A DNA stretch of 64,000 nt from Allobosea sp. Root381 (GCF_001429395.1 NZ_LMJT01000043.1:115477-179476); one strand, 5' to 3'. Positions 9,501 to 17,577 are shown, counted from the first letter of the stretch. The notes: generated from the sequence alone by a model not told the origin. Numbers and translations: made by a program.

Positions 9501-9563
9501 GCAGAGAATCCAGATCTGCTCACGGCGGCTGTTGCGCCAGATGTAATCGAACAAGCCGACCAC
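6507..9563 (-). CDS. ABC-type membrane protein with degenerate ATPase region and C-terminal cyclic-nucleotide-binding domain
   Basis: A 1018-residue protein with a GTG start at 9563 preceded by GAGG. Residues about 1-345 are an ABC exporter-like membrane domain with about six helices. Residues about 365-470 and 785-830 resemble halves of an ATPase domain, but the Walker A loop is LSGGASEGAG (no GKS/T), the LSGGQ signature is replaced by LLFPVMKAQ, and Walker B ends Asp-Asn (LLILDN). Three copies of an (R/G)(D/E)N(I/L)L(Y/F)G element occur at about 463-469, 571-577 and 726-732, separated by helical inserts. Residues about 875-1000 form a cyclic-nucleotide-binding domain (IVGEMGLVTDDPRSASV). 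It may be a non-hydrolysing, cAMP-gated membrane protein; function unknown. Confidence 0.8.
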   Translation of the reverse strand: MVGLFDYIWRNSRREQIWILCFVVLSFPFYYFSLDVPRYIITDALQGRAFAEAGETARLFRVALPLPDWLGGPRTLFEGIGLDRLSYLFALCGLFLLLVLINGAFKYVINMRKGALGERLLQRLRLDLFSAVLNTRPEALRRIRPSEAATIIKDEVEPIGGFVGDAFVQPVLLAGQALTAIAFILLQNLALGLIAVGMILLQGVLIPRLRREQIRLGRQRQIASRAFAGKVGEVVETMAEVANHGTSAVEKSQVAERLEQLFGIRYRLYGRKFAVKALNNLLAQVTPFLFYAVGGYFALAGRLDLGQLVAVIAAYRDLPSPVKELIDWDQQRLDVEAKFQQVVEQFSLIAAAPVEAGADAENAVRLPETGEIVARGLSVVNPAGDLLLDRISLSLPLQRHIALSGGASEGAGILAQLLGGAIAPSEGSLTIAGLALSALPAEARGRAIAYVGPEPVILDASLRDNILYGLRRVSPEVVNPAGWTIDPRRAHAANEAELELKLVEVLRIAGLADPVFRFGLASKLDPATPADIVRRIPEIRARIRDRLIESGAGAVVEPYDPARYARNATIGENILFGVPVDPALLGANLAGHALTRQVLADLGLTETLTWIGRRIAATMLEIFRDIAPGHVLFEQYSFIAAEDFEEYRDALTRVEAGTAGEADRARLIGLSLLYVEPRHRLGLLDEAVEERILAARAAFRKRASTESAHAIAFYDPEHYCPAAPLRENLLFGPVAHAAADEVIRDALAELGLDGEIYRRGLEQPAGYAGRLLFPVMKAQIALARCLIKQPQLLILDNALGAFGRTEARQILGRIRAAMAGRSLVVAGRELKLGDGYDLHIAFEGPRLAAVRPAAAEGQAPVAEERADNDEIRVLRRVPIFAGLDTARLKLLAFTAERTVFAAGDVLFRQGDESDAAYVLLSGTADVVIDAGDGPLRVSQVAQNAIVGEMGLVTDDPRSASVVATSEIEALRLRKDVFLALLAEFPQMALSVTRLMVKRLRDNAASAGQQERSGSGRSV

Positions 9564-9677
9564 TGCCCCTCACCGCTTCGGATATCGTCTGCGCGGGCGC
9601 TCGGTTTGGTACCATAGCAGATCGGCAGACGGGCAGCGATGATGCGGCGGTCGAGGGCTATCGTATTTGGTCCCTGA

Positions 9678-9796
9678 GCCCTCATCCTGTGGAGCCATTC
9701 CGATCGGAACGGCATCGCGAAGGATGCTCCAAGAGGCTCAGGAGATCGCTGGAGCATCCTTCGAGACGCGCCTGCGGCACTCTTCAGGATGAGGGC
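9678..9796. repeat. Nested palindromic intergenic repeat
   Basis: The outer arms GCCCTCATCCTG (9678-9689) and CAGGATGAGGGC (9785-9796) are perfect complements, and so are the inner arms CGAAGGATGCTCC (9718-9730) and GGAGCATCCTTCG (9751-9763). This fills much of the 326-base gap between the ABC gene and tctB. I see no gene in the rest of the gap. It looks like a dispersed repeat and may also terminate transcription from tctB. Confidence 0.7.
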
Positions 9797-9889
9797 CCAA
9801 ACGGCCGGATGCCTTTCCCGGGCCAGGCGCTTCGTCCTCTTCGCGGGGCGCTCCGCCGAGACGCCGCCCCGCAAATGCCGTGGTGCGGA

Positions 9890-10402
9890 TCAGTAGCCGA
9901 GGGCAGCCTCCAGCGGGCCCTTCGGCAGCGGGACCAGGAACCAGACCTCGAACATCATGAAGTTCACGATGGCGATGCCGAGCGAAACCGCCGCCGCCTT
10001 CCAGAGCGGGAACTTACCGAAGAACACCATGAAGGCGCCGATATAGATCGCGGCGGAAACATAGATCCCGATGTAGTTCGTCGCGAAGACGAAGACCACG
10101 GCGGGAACGAAGATCGCCGCCATGCGCTTGATGCCCGGAACGGTCGTCGCAGTCTTCGCGCCGTCCTCCGTATGCGGCAGCGCCTGCGCCAGGTTGACGA
10201 GAGAGGCGATCCCCATGGCGACGACGATGTAGAACGGGAAGAGTCCGGGCTGCGGTCCCTCGTTCGGCTTCCACGCGATGCCGAGCCGCAGGCTGTCGGT
10301 CACGACGATCGCGCAGACGACAAGGAAGAACAGCGCTACCGCGATATCCAGCGTGCGGTAGCTGAAGAGCGCGCGCCCTTCGGCCTCGTCATTGGTGTCC
10401 AT
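9890..10402 (-). CDS. tctB: Tripartite tricarboxylate transporter, small membrane subunit TctB
   Basis: A 170-residue protein with four hydrophobic segments (about 19-38, 53-70, 90-125 as two, 133-155). The PNEGPQPGLFPF stretch after the first helix is typical of TctB. It is the last gene of the minus-strand unit tctA-tctC-tctB. The substrate of TTT systems varies (citrate, other di- and tricarboxylates); the location next to oxc/frc suggests oxalate or a related acid here (inference). Confidence 0.9.
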   Translation of the reverse strand: MDTNDEAEGRALFSYRTLDIAVALFFLVVCAIVVTDSLRLGIAWKPNEGPQPGLFPFYIVVAMGIASLVNLAQALPHTEDGAKTATTVPGIKRMAAIFVPAVVFVFATNYIGIYVSAAIYIGAFMVFFGKFPLWKAAAVSLGIAIVNFMMFEVWFLVPLPKGPLEAALGY

Positions 10403-10545
10403 GTCTCTCTACCCCTCCGCTGGGTCTCGATGCTCTTGATGGTCCGGCCGCCGCTGCCCGGTTCGGCTGCGGCGGACAGCGGTGGCGGATCGCGACCGAG
10501 CCCGGAAGAGGCCGCTCGCGATCCGTCGATGGCGTTCCCCTGCGA

Positions 10546-11565
10546 CTACTGCGTCGCCAGGAAGCCGGCGTTCTTCATCAGGTCGGCGTGCTGGGTGTCG
10601 GCATTGGCGACCCATTTCTCGTAGTCGGGGCCGCTCATGAAGGTCTGGTTGAAGGCGCCCTTCTCCATGAACTCGTGCCATTCCGGCGTCGCCATGACCT
10701 TCTTCATCAGGTCGACGTAGAAATTCACCTGCGCCGGCGTGGCGTTCTTGGTGGTGAAGATGCCGCGCAGCATCTGGTACTCGACCGGCAGACCCGATTC
10801 CTTGCAGGTCGGGATGTCGCTCCAGGCTTCCTTCTCGGTGACCTTGGCAGTGTAGGTCGAGCGCTTCGCGTCGAAGATGCAGAGCGGGCGCAGCTGGCCG
10901 GCGCGCCATTGCGCGACCGCCTCGATCGGGTTGTTGACGGTCGAGTCGACATGCTTGCCGACGAGCTGCACCGCAACCTGCCCGCCGCCGGCATAGGGCA
11001 CATAGGTGAACTTCTTGCCGCCGGTCTGCTGCTCGACGGCCGCCGTCAGGATCTGGTCCTCCTGCTTGGAGCCGGTGCCGCCCATCTTGAACTGGCGGTC
11101 GGCGCCGGCTTTCACCGCCTCGACATAGTCCTTGGCCGTCTTCTGCGGCGCCTCGGTGTTCACCCAGAGGACGAACTGATCCAGCGCCAGCATGGCGACC
11201 GGCTTCATATCCTTCCAGCCGAACGGCGAGCCGGTGCCCAGCGGCGTGGTGAACAGGTTGGACAGCGTGATCGCGATCTTATGCGGGTCGTTCGCGCTCG
11301 CCTTCATCTCGAGGAAGCCTTCGGCGCCTGCGCCGCCGGACTTGTTGATCACGATCAGCGGCTGCTTCATCAGGTTGTGCTTCTGGACGAGCCCCTGGAT
11401 GAAGCGGGCCATCTGGTCCGCCCCGCCCCCGGTGCCTGCCGGGATGATCAGCGTCACCGGCTTCGTCGGTTCCCACCCTTGCGCCAGGGCGGGCGCGGTC
11501 AGGCAGGCGCTCGCCGCCAGCGCTGCCGCAATTGTTCTGGCCTTCGACACTCCCCTCCGGATCAT
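10546..11565 (-). CDS. tctC: Tripartite tricarboxylate transporter substrate-binding protein TctC
   Basis: A 339-residue periplasmic binding protein of the Bug/TctC family. The frame is open far upstream, but the ATG at 11565 has a strong GGGAGGAAG ribosome site and starts a signal peptide (residues 1-29, cut after ALA/Q). PAGTGGGADQMARF near the N-terminus and VPYAGGGQVAVQLVGKHVD are the family's ligand-binding loops. It would capture the carboxylate in the periplasm and hand it to TctA/TctB. It lies 86 bases after tctA and 143 before tctB; in TTT operons the binding-protein gene is usually the most expressed. Confidence 0.92.
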   Translation of the reverse strand: MIRRGVSKARTIAAALAASACLTAPALAQGWEPTKPVTLIIPAGTGGGADQMARFIQGLVQKHNLMKQPLIVINKSGGAGAEGFLEMKASANDPHKIAITLSNLFTTPLGTGSPFGWKDMKPVAMLALDQFVLWVNTEAPQKTAKDYVEAVKAGADRQFKMGGTGSKQEDQILTAAVEQQTGGKKFTYVPYAGGGQVAVQLVGKHVDSTVNNPIEAVAQWRAGQLRPLCIFDAKRSTYTAKVTEKEAWSDIPTCKESGLPVEYQMLRGIFTTKNATPAQVNFYVDLMKKVMATPEWHEFMEKGAFNQTFMSGPDYEKWVANADTQHADLMKNAGFLATQ

Positions 11566-11651
11566 CACACTTCCTCCCTTTATTGGCGGCTTTGTCGCCG
11601 CGTTGGTAAAGTCATGAAGGCGAATATTTGCGAGAACCGCGCGGAGGCTCT

Positions 11652-13166
11652 TCAGGCCGCGCGAGCCACGGGACCGCTGCTCGTGAGCTTGGCGCGCAGA
11701 GTCTGCAGCGTCGGCCAGAAGGCCATCACCAGCCCCAGCGTCATGATGCTGCCGCAGAGCCAGTTCGACCAGAAGATGCTGACATCGCCCTGCGAAACCA
11801 GCATGGCCTGGCGGAACGAGCTTTCCGCCTGATCGCCCAGGACCAGCGCGAGCACCAGCGGCGGCAGCGGGTAGCGCAGCTTGTTGAAGAGATAGCCGAG
11901 CACGCCGAAGATCAGCATCATCCAGACGTCGAACATCGCGTTGTTCACCGTGAAGGCTCCGATCGCGCAGATGAAGACGATCGCCGGCGCGATGATGGAG
12001 AACGGCACGCGCAGGATCGCGGCGAAGGCCGGCACGCAGGTCAGCACCATGACGAGCCCGACGACGTTGCCGAGATACATCGAGGCGATCAGGCCCCAGA
12101 CGAAGTCCGGCTGCTCGACGAAGAGCAGCGGCCCGGGCTGCAGCCCCCAGATGAGAAGGCCGCCGAGCAGGACGGCGGCCGTGGGCGAACCCGGAATGCC
12201 CAGCGTCAGCATCGGCAGCAACGCCGCGGTGCCGGCCGCGTGGGCGGCGGTCTCCGGCGCGACCACGCCTTCCAGCTCGCCCTTGCCGAAATTCGGCCCG
12301 TTCTTCGAAAGGCGCTTGGCGATGCCATAGCCCATGAAGGAGGCCGGGGTGGCACCGCCGGGGGTGATGCCCATCCAGCAGCCGACTATGCAGCTGCGCA
12401 GGAAGGTCAGCCACATCTTCGGTAGCTGCTTCCAAGTGCGGATCACCGCATCCATGCGCAGCTTGGCGGTGGCGCCGTTGAACTTGAGCCCATCCTCCAT
12501 CGAGCAGAGGATCTCGCCGACGCCGAAGAGGCCGATGACGGCGACGAGGAACTTGAAGCCGTTCAGGAGCTCATCCTGCCCGAATGTCATCCTGAGCGTC
12601 CCGGTGACGCCGTCGAGACCGACGGAGGCGAGCGCGAAGCCGAGGCACATCGAGGCGACCGTCTTGAACGCTGAGCCCCGCCCCATGCCGATAAAGCTGG
12701 CGAAGGTCAGGAACTGCACCGCGAAGAACTCCGCGGGGCCGAATTTCAATGCGAATTTCGCCACCACCGGCGCGAGAAAGGTGATCAGGCAGACGGCGAA
12801 GATGGCGCCGACGAAGGAGGCCGTGAAGGCGCCGACCAAGGCCTCGTCGGCCTTGCCGTTCTGCGCCATCGGGTGGCCGTCGAAGGTCGTCGCCACCGAC
12901 CAGGGCTCGCCGGGAATGTTGAAGAGGATCGAGGTGATGGCGCCGCCGAACAGCGCCCCCCAATAGATGCTGGTCAACAGGATGATCGCCGATGTCGGCG
13001 GCATGCTGAAGGTCAGAGGCAGGAGAATGGCGACACCATTGGCGCCGCCGAGACCCGGCAGGACGCCGATGACGACACCGAGCGTGATGCCGATCACCAT
13101 GAGCATGATGTGGTAGGCGCTGAGAGCAACGGCGAATCCGCCGAACAGGGCGTTCAGTTCATCCAT
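11652..13166 (-). CDS. tctA: Tripartite tricarboxylate transporter, large permease TctA
   Basis: A 504-residue permease, the usual TctA length. The ATG at 13166 (MDELNALFGGFAVAL) matches the family N-terminus; the longer frame to 13409 runs through the operator and is rejected. It has about 11-12 membrane segments and the signatures GVLPGLGGANGVAILLPLTF and GITPGGATPASFMGYGIAKR. It is the first gene of the tct unit, transcribed away from gntR1, with a shared intergenic region carrying two copies of the regulon operator. Likely uptake of oxalate or another dicarboxylate with proton or sodium (inference). Confidence 0.93.
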   Translation of the reverse strand: MDELNALFGGFAVALSAYHIMLMVIGITLGVVIGVLPGLGGANGVAILLPLTFSMPPTSAIILLTSIYWGALFGGAITSILFNIPGEPWSVATTFDGHPMAQNGKADEALVGAFTASFVGAIFAVCLITFLAPVVAKFALKFGPAEFFAVQFLTFASFIGMGRGSAFKTVASMCLGFALASVGLDGVTGTLRMTFGQDELLNGFKFLVAVIGLFGVGEILCSMEDGLKFNGATAKLRMDAVIRTWKQLPKMWLTFLRSCIVGCWMGITPGGATPASFMGYGIAKRLSKNGPNFGKGELEGVVAPETAAHAAGTAALLPMLTLGIPGSPTAAVLLGGLLIWGLQPGPLLFVEQPDFVWGLIASMYLGNVVGLVMVLTCVPAFAAILRVPFSIIAPAIVFICAIGAFTVNNAMFDVWMMLIFGVLGYLFNKLRYPLPPLVLALVLGDQAESSFRQAMLVSQGDVSIFWSNWLCGSIMTLGLVMAFWPTLQTLRAKLTSSGPVARAA

Positions 13167-13263
13167 AGCGCTTCGTCCCCATAGGCTGGCCTTGTTCAGG
13201 GACCGCGCAATGACCAACGCAGAACCGACTGGCCTTATTCGAGTAAGCCTAGGATGAAACAAT

Positions 13264-13282
13264 GTGGCATGCAATATGCCAA
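13264..13282. promoter_or_regulatory. Regulon operator, copy A (before tctA)
   Basis: GTGGCAT-GCAAT-ATGCCAA, an inverted repeat of seven-base arms around five bases, 97 bases before the tctA start. It matches the five other copies in this window. Probable site for a GntR/FCD dimer. Confidence 0.8.
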
Positions 13283-13348
13283 TTCTAGCCGCACTGCAGC
13301 ATAATAATTGCCGAATTAGGGCCGTTGCACGCCCATTTCTTTCATTAT

Positions 13349-13367
13349 ATGGTATGCCAGAAACCAC
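13349..13367. promoter_or_regulatory. Regulon operator, copy B (before gntR1-oxc-frc)
   Basis: ATGGTAT-GCCAG-AAACCAC, the weakest copy (arms TGGTAT/AAACCA, one mismatch in the six inner pairs), 65 bases before the gntR1 start. Position and spacing fit autoregulation of gntR1 and control of oxc-frc. Confidence 0.6.
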
Positions 13368-13432
13368 CGCTCGCCGAATGCAGATTGCAGGACGGAGCCG
13401 ACTAGCCAAAACAGCATGGAAATCGACTTCGA

Positions 13433-14119
13433 ATGATCAAGGCCCAGCTTGAAATCCAGCCCATCGAGGAGGTCCAGAGCCTCAAGAGCCGCACCTATGA
13501 TGCGTTGAAGACCGCCATCGGCGGCATGAAGATCTACGATCCCGGCGTCGAGCTGCGACTCGACGAGCGGGCGCTTTCGCTGCAGTTCGGCGTCAGCCGC
13601 ACCCCGCTGCGCGAGGCGCTGGCCCAGCTCGAGCAGGAAGGCCTCGTCAGGATCGCGCCGCGCCGCGGCATCTTCATCGTGCGCAAGACCAAGGCCGAGA
13701 TCCTGGAGATGATCACGGTCTGGGCCGCGCTGGAAAGCATGGCCGCGCGGCTCGTCACCGAAGTCGCGACCGATGCCGAGATCGCCGAGCTGCACGGCCT
13801 CGTCGACAGCTTCGACAGCGCCGACATCGAAGAGCATATGGGTGAGTATTCGGACGCCAATATCCGCTTCCACGCGGCGATCGTCGCGCTGTCCGGCTGC
13901 AAGCTCATCGGCGAGATCACCAACGGGCTGTTCACCCATGTGCGCGCCATCCGGCAGCGCACGATCTTCGAGCGGGACCGGGCCCGGCGCTCGATCGTCG
14001 ACCACAAGGAGATCGTCGAGGCGCTGGAGACCCGCAACGGCGAGCGCGCCGAGCGGCTCGTTCGCGAGCATACGCTCAAGCTGCGTCAGCACGTCGAACA
14101 GTTCGTCCAGCTCGACTGA
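13433..14119 (+). CDS. GntR family (FCD subfamily) transcriptional regulator, copy 1
   Basis: A 228-residue regulator. Residues about 15-85 are the winged helix (LSLQFGVSRTPLREALAQLEQEGLV, PRRGIFIV) and about 90-225 the all-helical FCD ligand domain, with Asp/His metal or carboxylate ligands in DANIRFH and in the later helices. FCD regulators typically sense small organic acids or acyl-CoAs; here an oxalate-related ligand such as oxalate, oxalyl-CoA or glyoxylate is a reasonable guess. It is divergent from tctA and 64 bases upstream of oxc, likely in one transcript with oxc and frc. It is a close paralogue of the regulator at 27383-28108. Confidence 0.93.
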   Translation: MIKAQLEIQPIEEVQSLKSRTYDALKTAIGGMKIYDPGVELRLDERALSLQFGVSRTPLREALAQLEQEGLVRIAPRRGIFIVRKTKAEILEMITVWAALESMAARLVTEVATDAEIAELHGLVDSFDSADIEEHMGEYSDANIRFHAAIVALSGCKLIGEITNGLFTHVRAIRQRTIFERDRARRSIVDHKEIVEALETRNGERAERLVREHTLKLRQHVEQFVQLD

Positions 14120-14183
14120 GCCGGACGACGTCGAGAGCCAGAACAATCAGCAAAACAAGCAAAAAACCAGGGAGAAAATCGGG

Positions 14184-15920
14184 ATGTCCGCAGTCGTACA
14201 GAGCATCTCTTCTGCCGCGCCCGAAGTAGAGCGCGAGCTGACCGATGGTTTCAATCTGATCATCGACGCGCTGAAGCTCAACGGGCTCGACACGATCTAT
14301 GGCGTGCCGGGCATTCCGATCACCGATTTCGGCCGCATGGCGCAGGCGGCGGGCATCCGCGTGCTGTCGTTCCGCCACGAGCAGAACGCCGGCTACGCCG
14401 CCTCGATCGCCGGCTTCCTGACGAAGAAGCCAGGAATCTGCCTGACCGTTTCGGCGCCCGGCTTTCTCAACGGCCTGACCGCGCTCGCCCATGCGACGAC
14501 GAACTGCTTCCCGATGATCTTGATCTCGGGATCGTCCGAGCGCGAGATCGTCGACCTGCAGCAGGGCGACTATGAGGAGATGGACCAGCTCGCCGTCGCC
14601 AAGCCGCTCTGCAAGGCGGCGTTCCGCGTCCTGCACGCGCAGGACATCGGCATCGGCCTGGCGCGCGCGATCCGCGCGGCGGTCTCGGGGCGGCCGGGCG
14701 GTGTCTATCTCGACCTGCCGGCCAAGCTCTTCGGCCAGGTGATGGATGCCGAGGCCGGCGCCAAGTCGCTGGTCGAGGTGATCGACGCCGCACCCGCACA
14801 GCTCCCGGCGCCGGACTCGATCCGTCGCGCGCTCGACGTGCTGAAGGGTGCGAAGCGGCCGCTAATCATCCTCGGCAAGGGCGCGGCCTATGCTCAGGCC
14901 GACGACGCGATCCGTCAGTTCGTCGAGAAGAGCGGTATTCCCTTCCTGCCGATGAGCATGGCCAAGGGCCTGCTGCCGGACCTGCATCCGCAATGCGCCG
15001 GCGCGGCGCGCTCGACCGTGCTGAAGGACTCAGACGTCGTCATGCTGATCGGCGCGCGGCTGAACTGGCTCCTGTCGCACGGCAAGGGCAAGAGCTGGGG
15101 CGACGCGCCCAAGAAGTTCATCCAGATCGACATCGAGCCGAAGGAGATGGACTCGAATGTCGAGATCGTCGCCCCCGTGGTCGGCGACATCGGCTCCTGC
15201 GTCGACGCGCTGCTCGCCGGCATGGGCGCCGCCTGGGCTGCCCCGCCGACCGACTGGACGGGCGCCGTCGCCAAAAAACGCGACGAGAACGTCGCCAAGA
15301 TGGCGCCGCGGCTGATGAACAACAACGTGCCGATGGATTATCACGGCGCGCTCGGGGTGCTGCGCACCATCATCAAGGAGCGACCGGACGCGATCCTCGT
15401 CAACGAGGGCGCCAACACGCTCGATCTCGCGCGCGGGATCATCGACATGTACCAGCCGCGCAAGCGGCTCGATGTCGGCACCTGGGGCGTGATGGGCATC
15501 GGCATGGGCTATGCCGTCGCCGCCGCCGTCGAGACCGGCAACCCCGTGCTCGCCGTCGAGGGCGACTCGGCCTTCGGCTTCTCCGGCATGGAGGTCGAGA
15601 CGATCTGCCGGTACCAGCTGCCGGTCTGCGTCGTGATCTTCAACAATAACGGCATCTATCGCGGCACCGACGTCAACAGCGCCGGCGACGATCCGGCCAC
15701 GACCGTGTTCGTGGAGAATGCGCGCTACGACCGCATGATGGAGGCCTTCGGTGGCGTCGGCGTCAACGTGGTCTCGCCCGACGAGCTGAAGCGCGCGGTC
15801 AACGCGGCAATGGACAGCCGCAAGCCGACCCTGATCAACGCGGTGATCGACCCGACCGCCGGCAGCGAGAGCGGCCGCATCGGCAATCTCAATCCGCAAA
15901 GCGCACTCAAGAAGAAATAA
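14184..15920 (+). CDS. oxc: Oxalyl-CoA decarboxylase
   Basis: A 578-residue ThDP enzyme that decarboxylates oxalyl-CoA to formyl-CoA in the cytoplasm. The ATG at 14184 follows GGAGA with good spacing; the frame's upstream part lies over gntR1 and is a shadow. The N-terminal Pyr domain has the activating Glu in FRHEQNAGYAASIAGF (E65), the middle domain binds nucleotide (ADP-activated in Oxalobacter), and the C-terminal PP domain carries GDSAFGFSGMEVETICRY followed by NNNGIYRG, the Mg/ThDP motif, nearly as in Oxalobacter Oxc. The length fits (568 there). Frc follows after 12 bases. Confidence 0.97.
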   Translation: MSAVVQSISSAAPEVERELTDGFNLIIDALKLNGLDTIYGVPGIPITDFGRMAQAAGIRVLSFRHEQNAGYAASIAGFLTKKPGICLTVSAPGFLNGLTALAHATTNCFPMILISGSSEREIVDLQQGDYEEMDQLAVAKPLCKAAFRVLHAQDIGIGLARAIRAAVSGRPGGVYLDLPAKLFGQVMDAEAGAKSLVEVIDAAPAQLPAPDSIRRALDVLKGAKRPLIILGKGAAYAQADDAIRQFVEKSGIPFLPMSMAKGLLPDLHPQCAGAARSTVLKDSDVVMLIGARLNWLLSHGKGKSWGDAPKKFIQIDIEPKEMDSNVEIVAPVVGDIGSCVDALLAGMGAAWAAPPTDWTGAVAKKRDENVAKMAPRLMNNNVPMDYHGALGVLRTIIKERPDAILVNEGANTLDLARGIIDMYQPRKRLDVGTWGVMGIGMGYAVAAAVETGNPVLAVEGDSAFGFSGMEVETICRYQLPVCVVIFNNNGIYRGTDVNSAGDDPATTVFVENARYDRMMEAFGGVGVNVVSPDELKRAVNAAMDSRKPTLINAVIDPTAGSESGRIGNLNPQSALKKK

Positions 15921-15932
15921 GGGAGGGATCCA

Positions 15933-17207
15933 ATGAAAGCGCTCGAAGGCGTCAAGATTCTCGACTTCACCCATGTCCAGTCGGGGCCGACCTGCACGCA
16001 GCTCCTCGCCTGGTTCGGCGCGGATGTCATCAAGGTCGAGCGCCCCGGAACCGGCGACATCACCCGCGGGCAACTCTGCGACGTGCCGGATGCGGACAGC
16101 CTCTATTTCACGATGCTGAACCACAACAAGCGCTCGATCACGCTCGACACCAAGAACCCCAAGGGCATGGAGGTGCTCTGGGAGATGGTGAAGATCTGCG
16201 ACGTGATGGTCGAGAACTTCGCGCCCGGCGTGCTCGACCGCATGGGCCTGACCTGGGCCAAGGTGCACGAAGTCAATCCGCGCATGATCGTCGCCTCGGT
16301 CAAGGGTTTCGGCCCGGGCCCCTACGAGGATTGCAAGGTCTATGAGAACGTCGCGCAATGCGCCGGCGGCGCGGCCTCGACCACGGGCTTCCGCGACGGC
16401 GTGCCGCTGGTCACCGGCGCCCAGATCGGCGATTCGGGCACGGGCCTGCATCTCGCGCTCGGCATCGTCACGGCGCTCTATCACCGCACCCATTCCGGCC
16501 TCGGCCAAAAGGTCGATTGTGCGATGCAGGACGGGGTGCTCAACCTCTGCCGCGTCAAGCTGCGCGACCAGCAGCGGCTCGGCCATGGTCCGCTGAAGGA
16601 ATACAGCCAGTTCGGCGAGGGCCTGCCCTTCGGCGACGCCGTGCCGCGCGCCGGCAACGATTCCGGCGGCGGCCAGCCCGGCCGCATCCTGAAATGCAAG
16701 GGCTGGGAGACAGACCCCAACGCCTACATTTATTTCATCACCCAGGCCCCGGTCTGGGAGAAGATCTGCGACGTGATCGGCGAGCCGACCTGGAAGACCG
16801 ATCCGGACTACGCCAAGCCACCGGCCCGCCTGCCGCGGCTGAACGAGATCTTCGCGCGCATCGAGCAATGGACCATGTCCAAGACCAAGTTCGAGGCCAT
16901 GGACATCCTCAACGAATACGACATCCCCTGCGGGCCGATCCTGTCGATGAAGGAGATCGCCGAAGAGAAGTCGCTGCGCGACACCGGAACGGTGGTCGAG
17001 GTCGACCACCCCAAGCGCGGCAAATATCTCTCGGTCGGCAACCCGATCAAGCTCTCGAACAGTCCGACCGAGGTCAAGCGTTCGCCCCTGCTCGGCGAGC
17101 ACACCGACGAGGTGCTGCGCGACGTGCTGAAGCTCGACGAGGCCCGCATCGCGGCGATCCTCGATTCGGGCGCCACGGGGGCTCTGACTCGGACGGCGGC
17201 GGAGTAG
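15933..17207 (+). CDS. frc: Formyl-CoA:oxalate CoA-transferase
   Basis: A 424-residue class III CoA-transferase that moves CoA from formyl-CoA to oxalate, regenerating oxalyl-CoA for Oxc and releasing formate. GGGAGGG lies just before the ATG. The catalytic Asp is D167 in GAQIGDSGTGLHL (Asp169 in Oxalobacter Frc). Q16, Y137 and the glycine loop NDSGGGQPG are also present, which separates Frc from other family III members such as CaiB. With oxc it forms the core oxalate cycle. A hairpin terminator follows. Confidence 0.97.
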   Translation: MKALEGVKILDFTHVQSGPTCTQLLAWFGADVIKVERPGTGDITRGQLCDVPDADSLYFTMLNHNKRSITLDTKNPKGMEVLWEMVKICDVMVENFAPGVLDRMGLTWAKVHEVNPRMIVASVKGFGPGPYEDCKVYENVAQCAGGAASTTGFRDGVPLVTGAQIGDSGTGLHLALGIVTALYHRTHSGLGQKVDCAMQDGVLNLCRVKLRDQQRLGHGPLKEYSQFGEGLPFGDAVPRAGNDSGGGQPGRILKCKGWETDPNAYIYFITQAPVWEKICDVIGEPTWKTDPDYAKPPARLPRLNEIFARIEQWTMSKTKFEAMDILNEYDIPCGPILSMKEIAEEKSLRDTGTVVEVDHPKRGKYLSVGNPIKLSNSPTEVKRSPLLGEHTDEVLRDVLKLDEARIAAILDSGATGALTRTAAE

Positions 17208-17232
17208 CGCGTCTCATTCGGCTGGGGAGGAT

Positions 17233-17272
17233 AGGGCGGCGTCTCGCAGGAGGCGCCGCCCTCGCCTTTTTT
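17233..17272 (+). terminator. Rho-independent terminator after frc
   Basis: The arms AGGGCGGCG (17233-17241) and CGCCGCCCT (17254-17262) form a perfect stem, followed after four bases by six T (17267-17272). It lies 25 bases after the frc stop and ends the gntR1-oxc-frc unit. Confidence 0.85.
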
Positions 17273-17337
17273 GCATTGCGCCGGAACCGCCCGATCCTTC
17301 CGGCGGAGCCTCCCCTTTTGCGGCCGGCGCGTCCGCG

Positions 17338-17418
17338 TCCTTGCGAGCGCAGCGAAGCAATCCAGGGGGGCGTAGAGCTCTGCCGCTCCTGGATTGCTCC
17401 GCTCCGCTCGCAAAGACA
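17338..17418. repeat. Dispersed palindromic repeat, type 1 copy a
   Basis: Long imperfect inverted repeat with arms TTGCGAGCGCAGCGAAGCAA / TTGCTCCGCTCCGCTCGCAA and a CCAGG/CCTGG inner step. A related copy lies at 32950-33037 in this window. Part of the 427-base gap between frc and the formate dehydrogenase, which has no gene. Confidence 0.8.
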
Positions 17419-17466
17419 GAAAAGTGTCTGGCTCGTTGGCGGATGCCACGCCGTCTCGGACACAGC

Positions 17467-17577
17467 ACCGTCATCCCGGATGGAGCGCAGCGGAACTCCG
17501 GGATCCATCGTGGAGTTCCGGAGCCCTCCGATGGATCCCGGAGCGGCGCGGCTTTGCCGCTTGTCCGGGATGACGGT
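17467..17577. repeat. Dispersed palindromic repeat, type 2 copy a
   Basis: The outer arms ACCGTCATCCCGGA (17467-17480) and TCCGGGATGACGGT (17564-17577) are perfect complements; the inner arms CTCCGGGATCCATCG (17496-17510) and 17529-17543 pair as well. The GTCATCCCGG / CCGGGATGAC ends recur at 35235-35415. Confidence 0.8.

Noticed and set aside
11566..12435. Extension of tctC to 629 residues
   Set aside because: The extra part overlaps tctA in another frame; a signal peptide and strong ribosome site mark 11565.
15030..17102. A 690-codon antisense frame across oxc and frc
   Set aside because: Both sense genes have complete active-site motifs; the antisense product is low-complexity.
17338..17577. 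Insertion sequence remnant
   Set aside because: Only palindromes are present, with no transposase fragment or target-site duplication visible.
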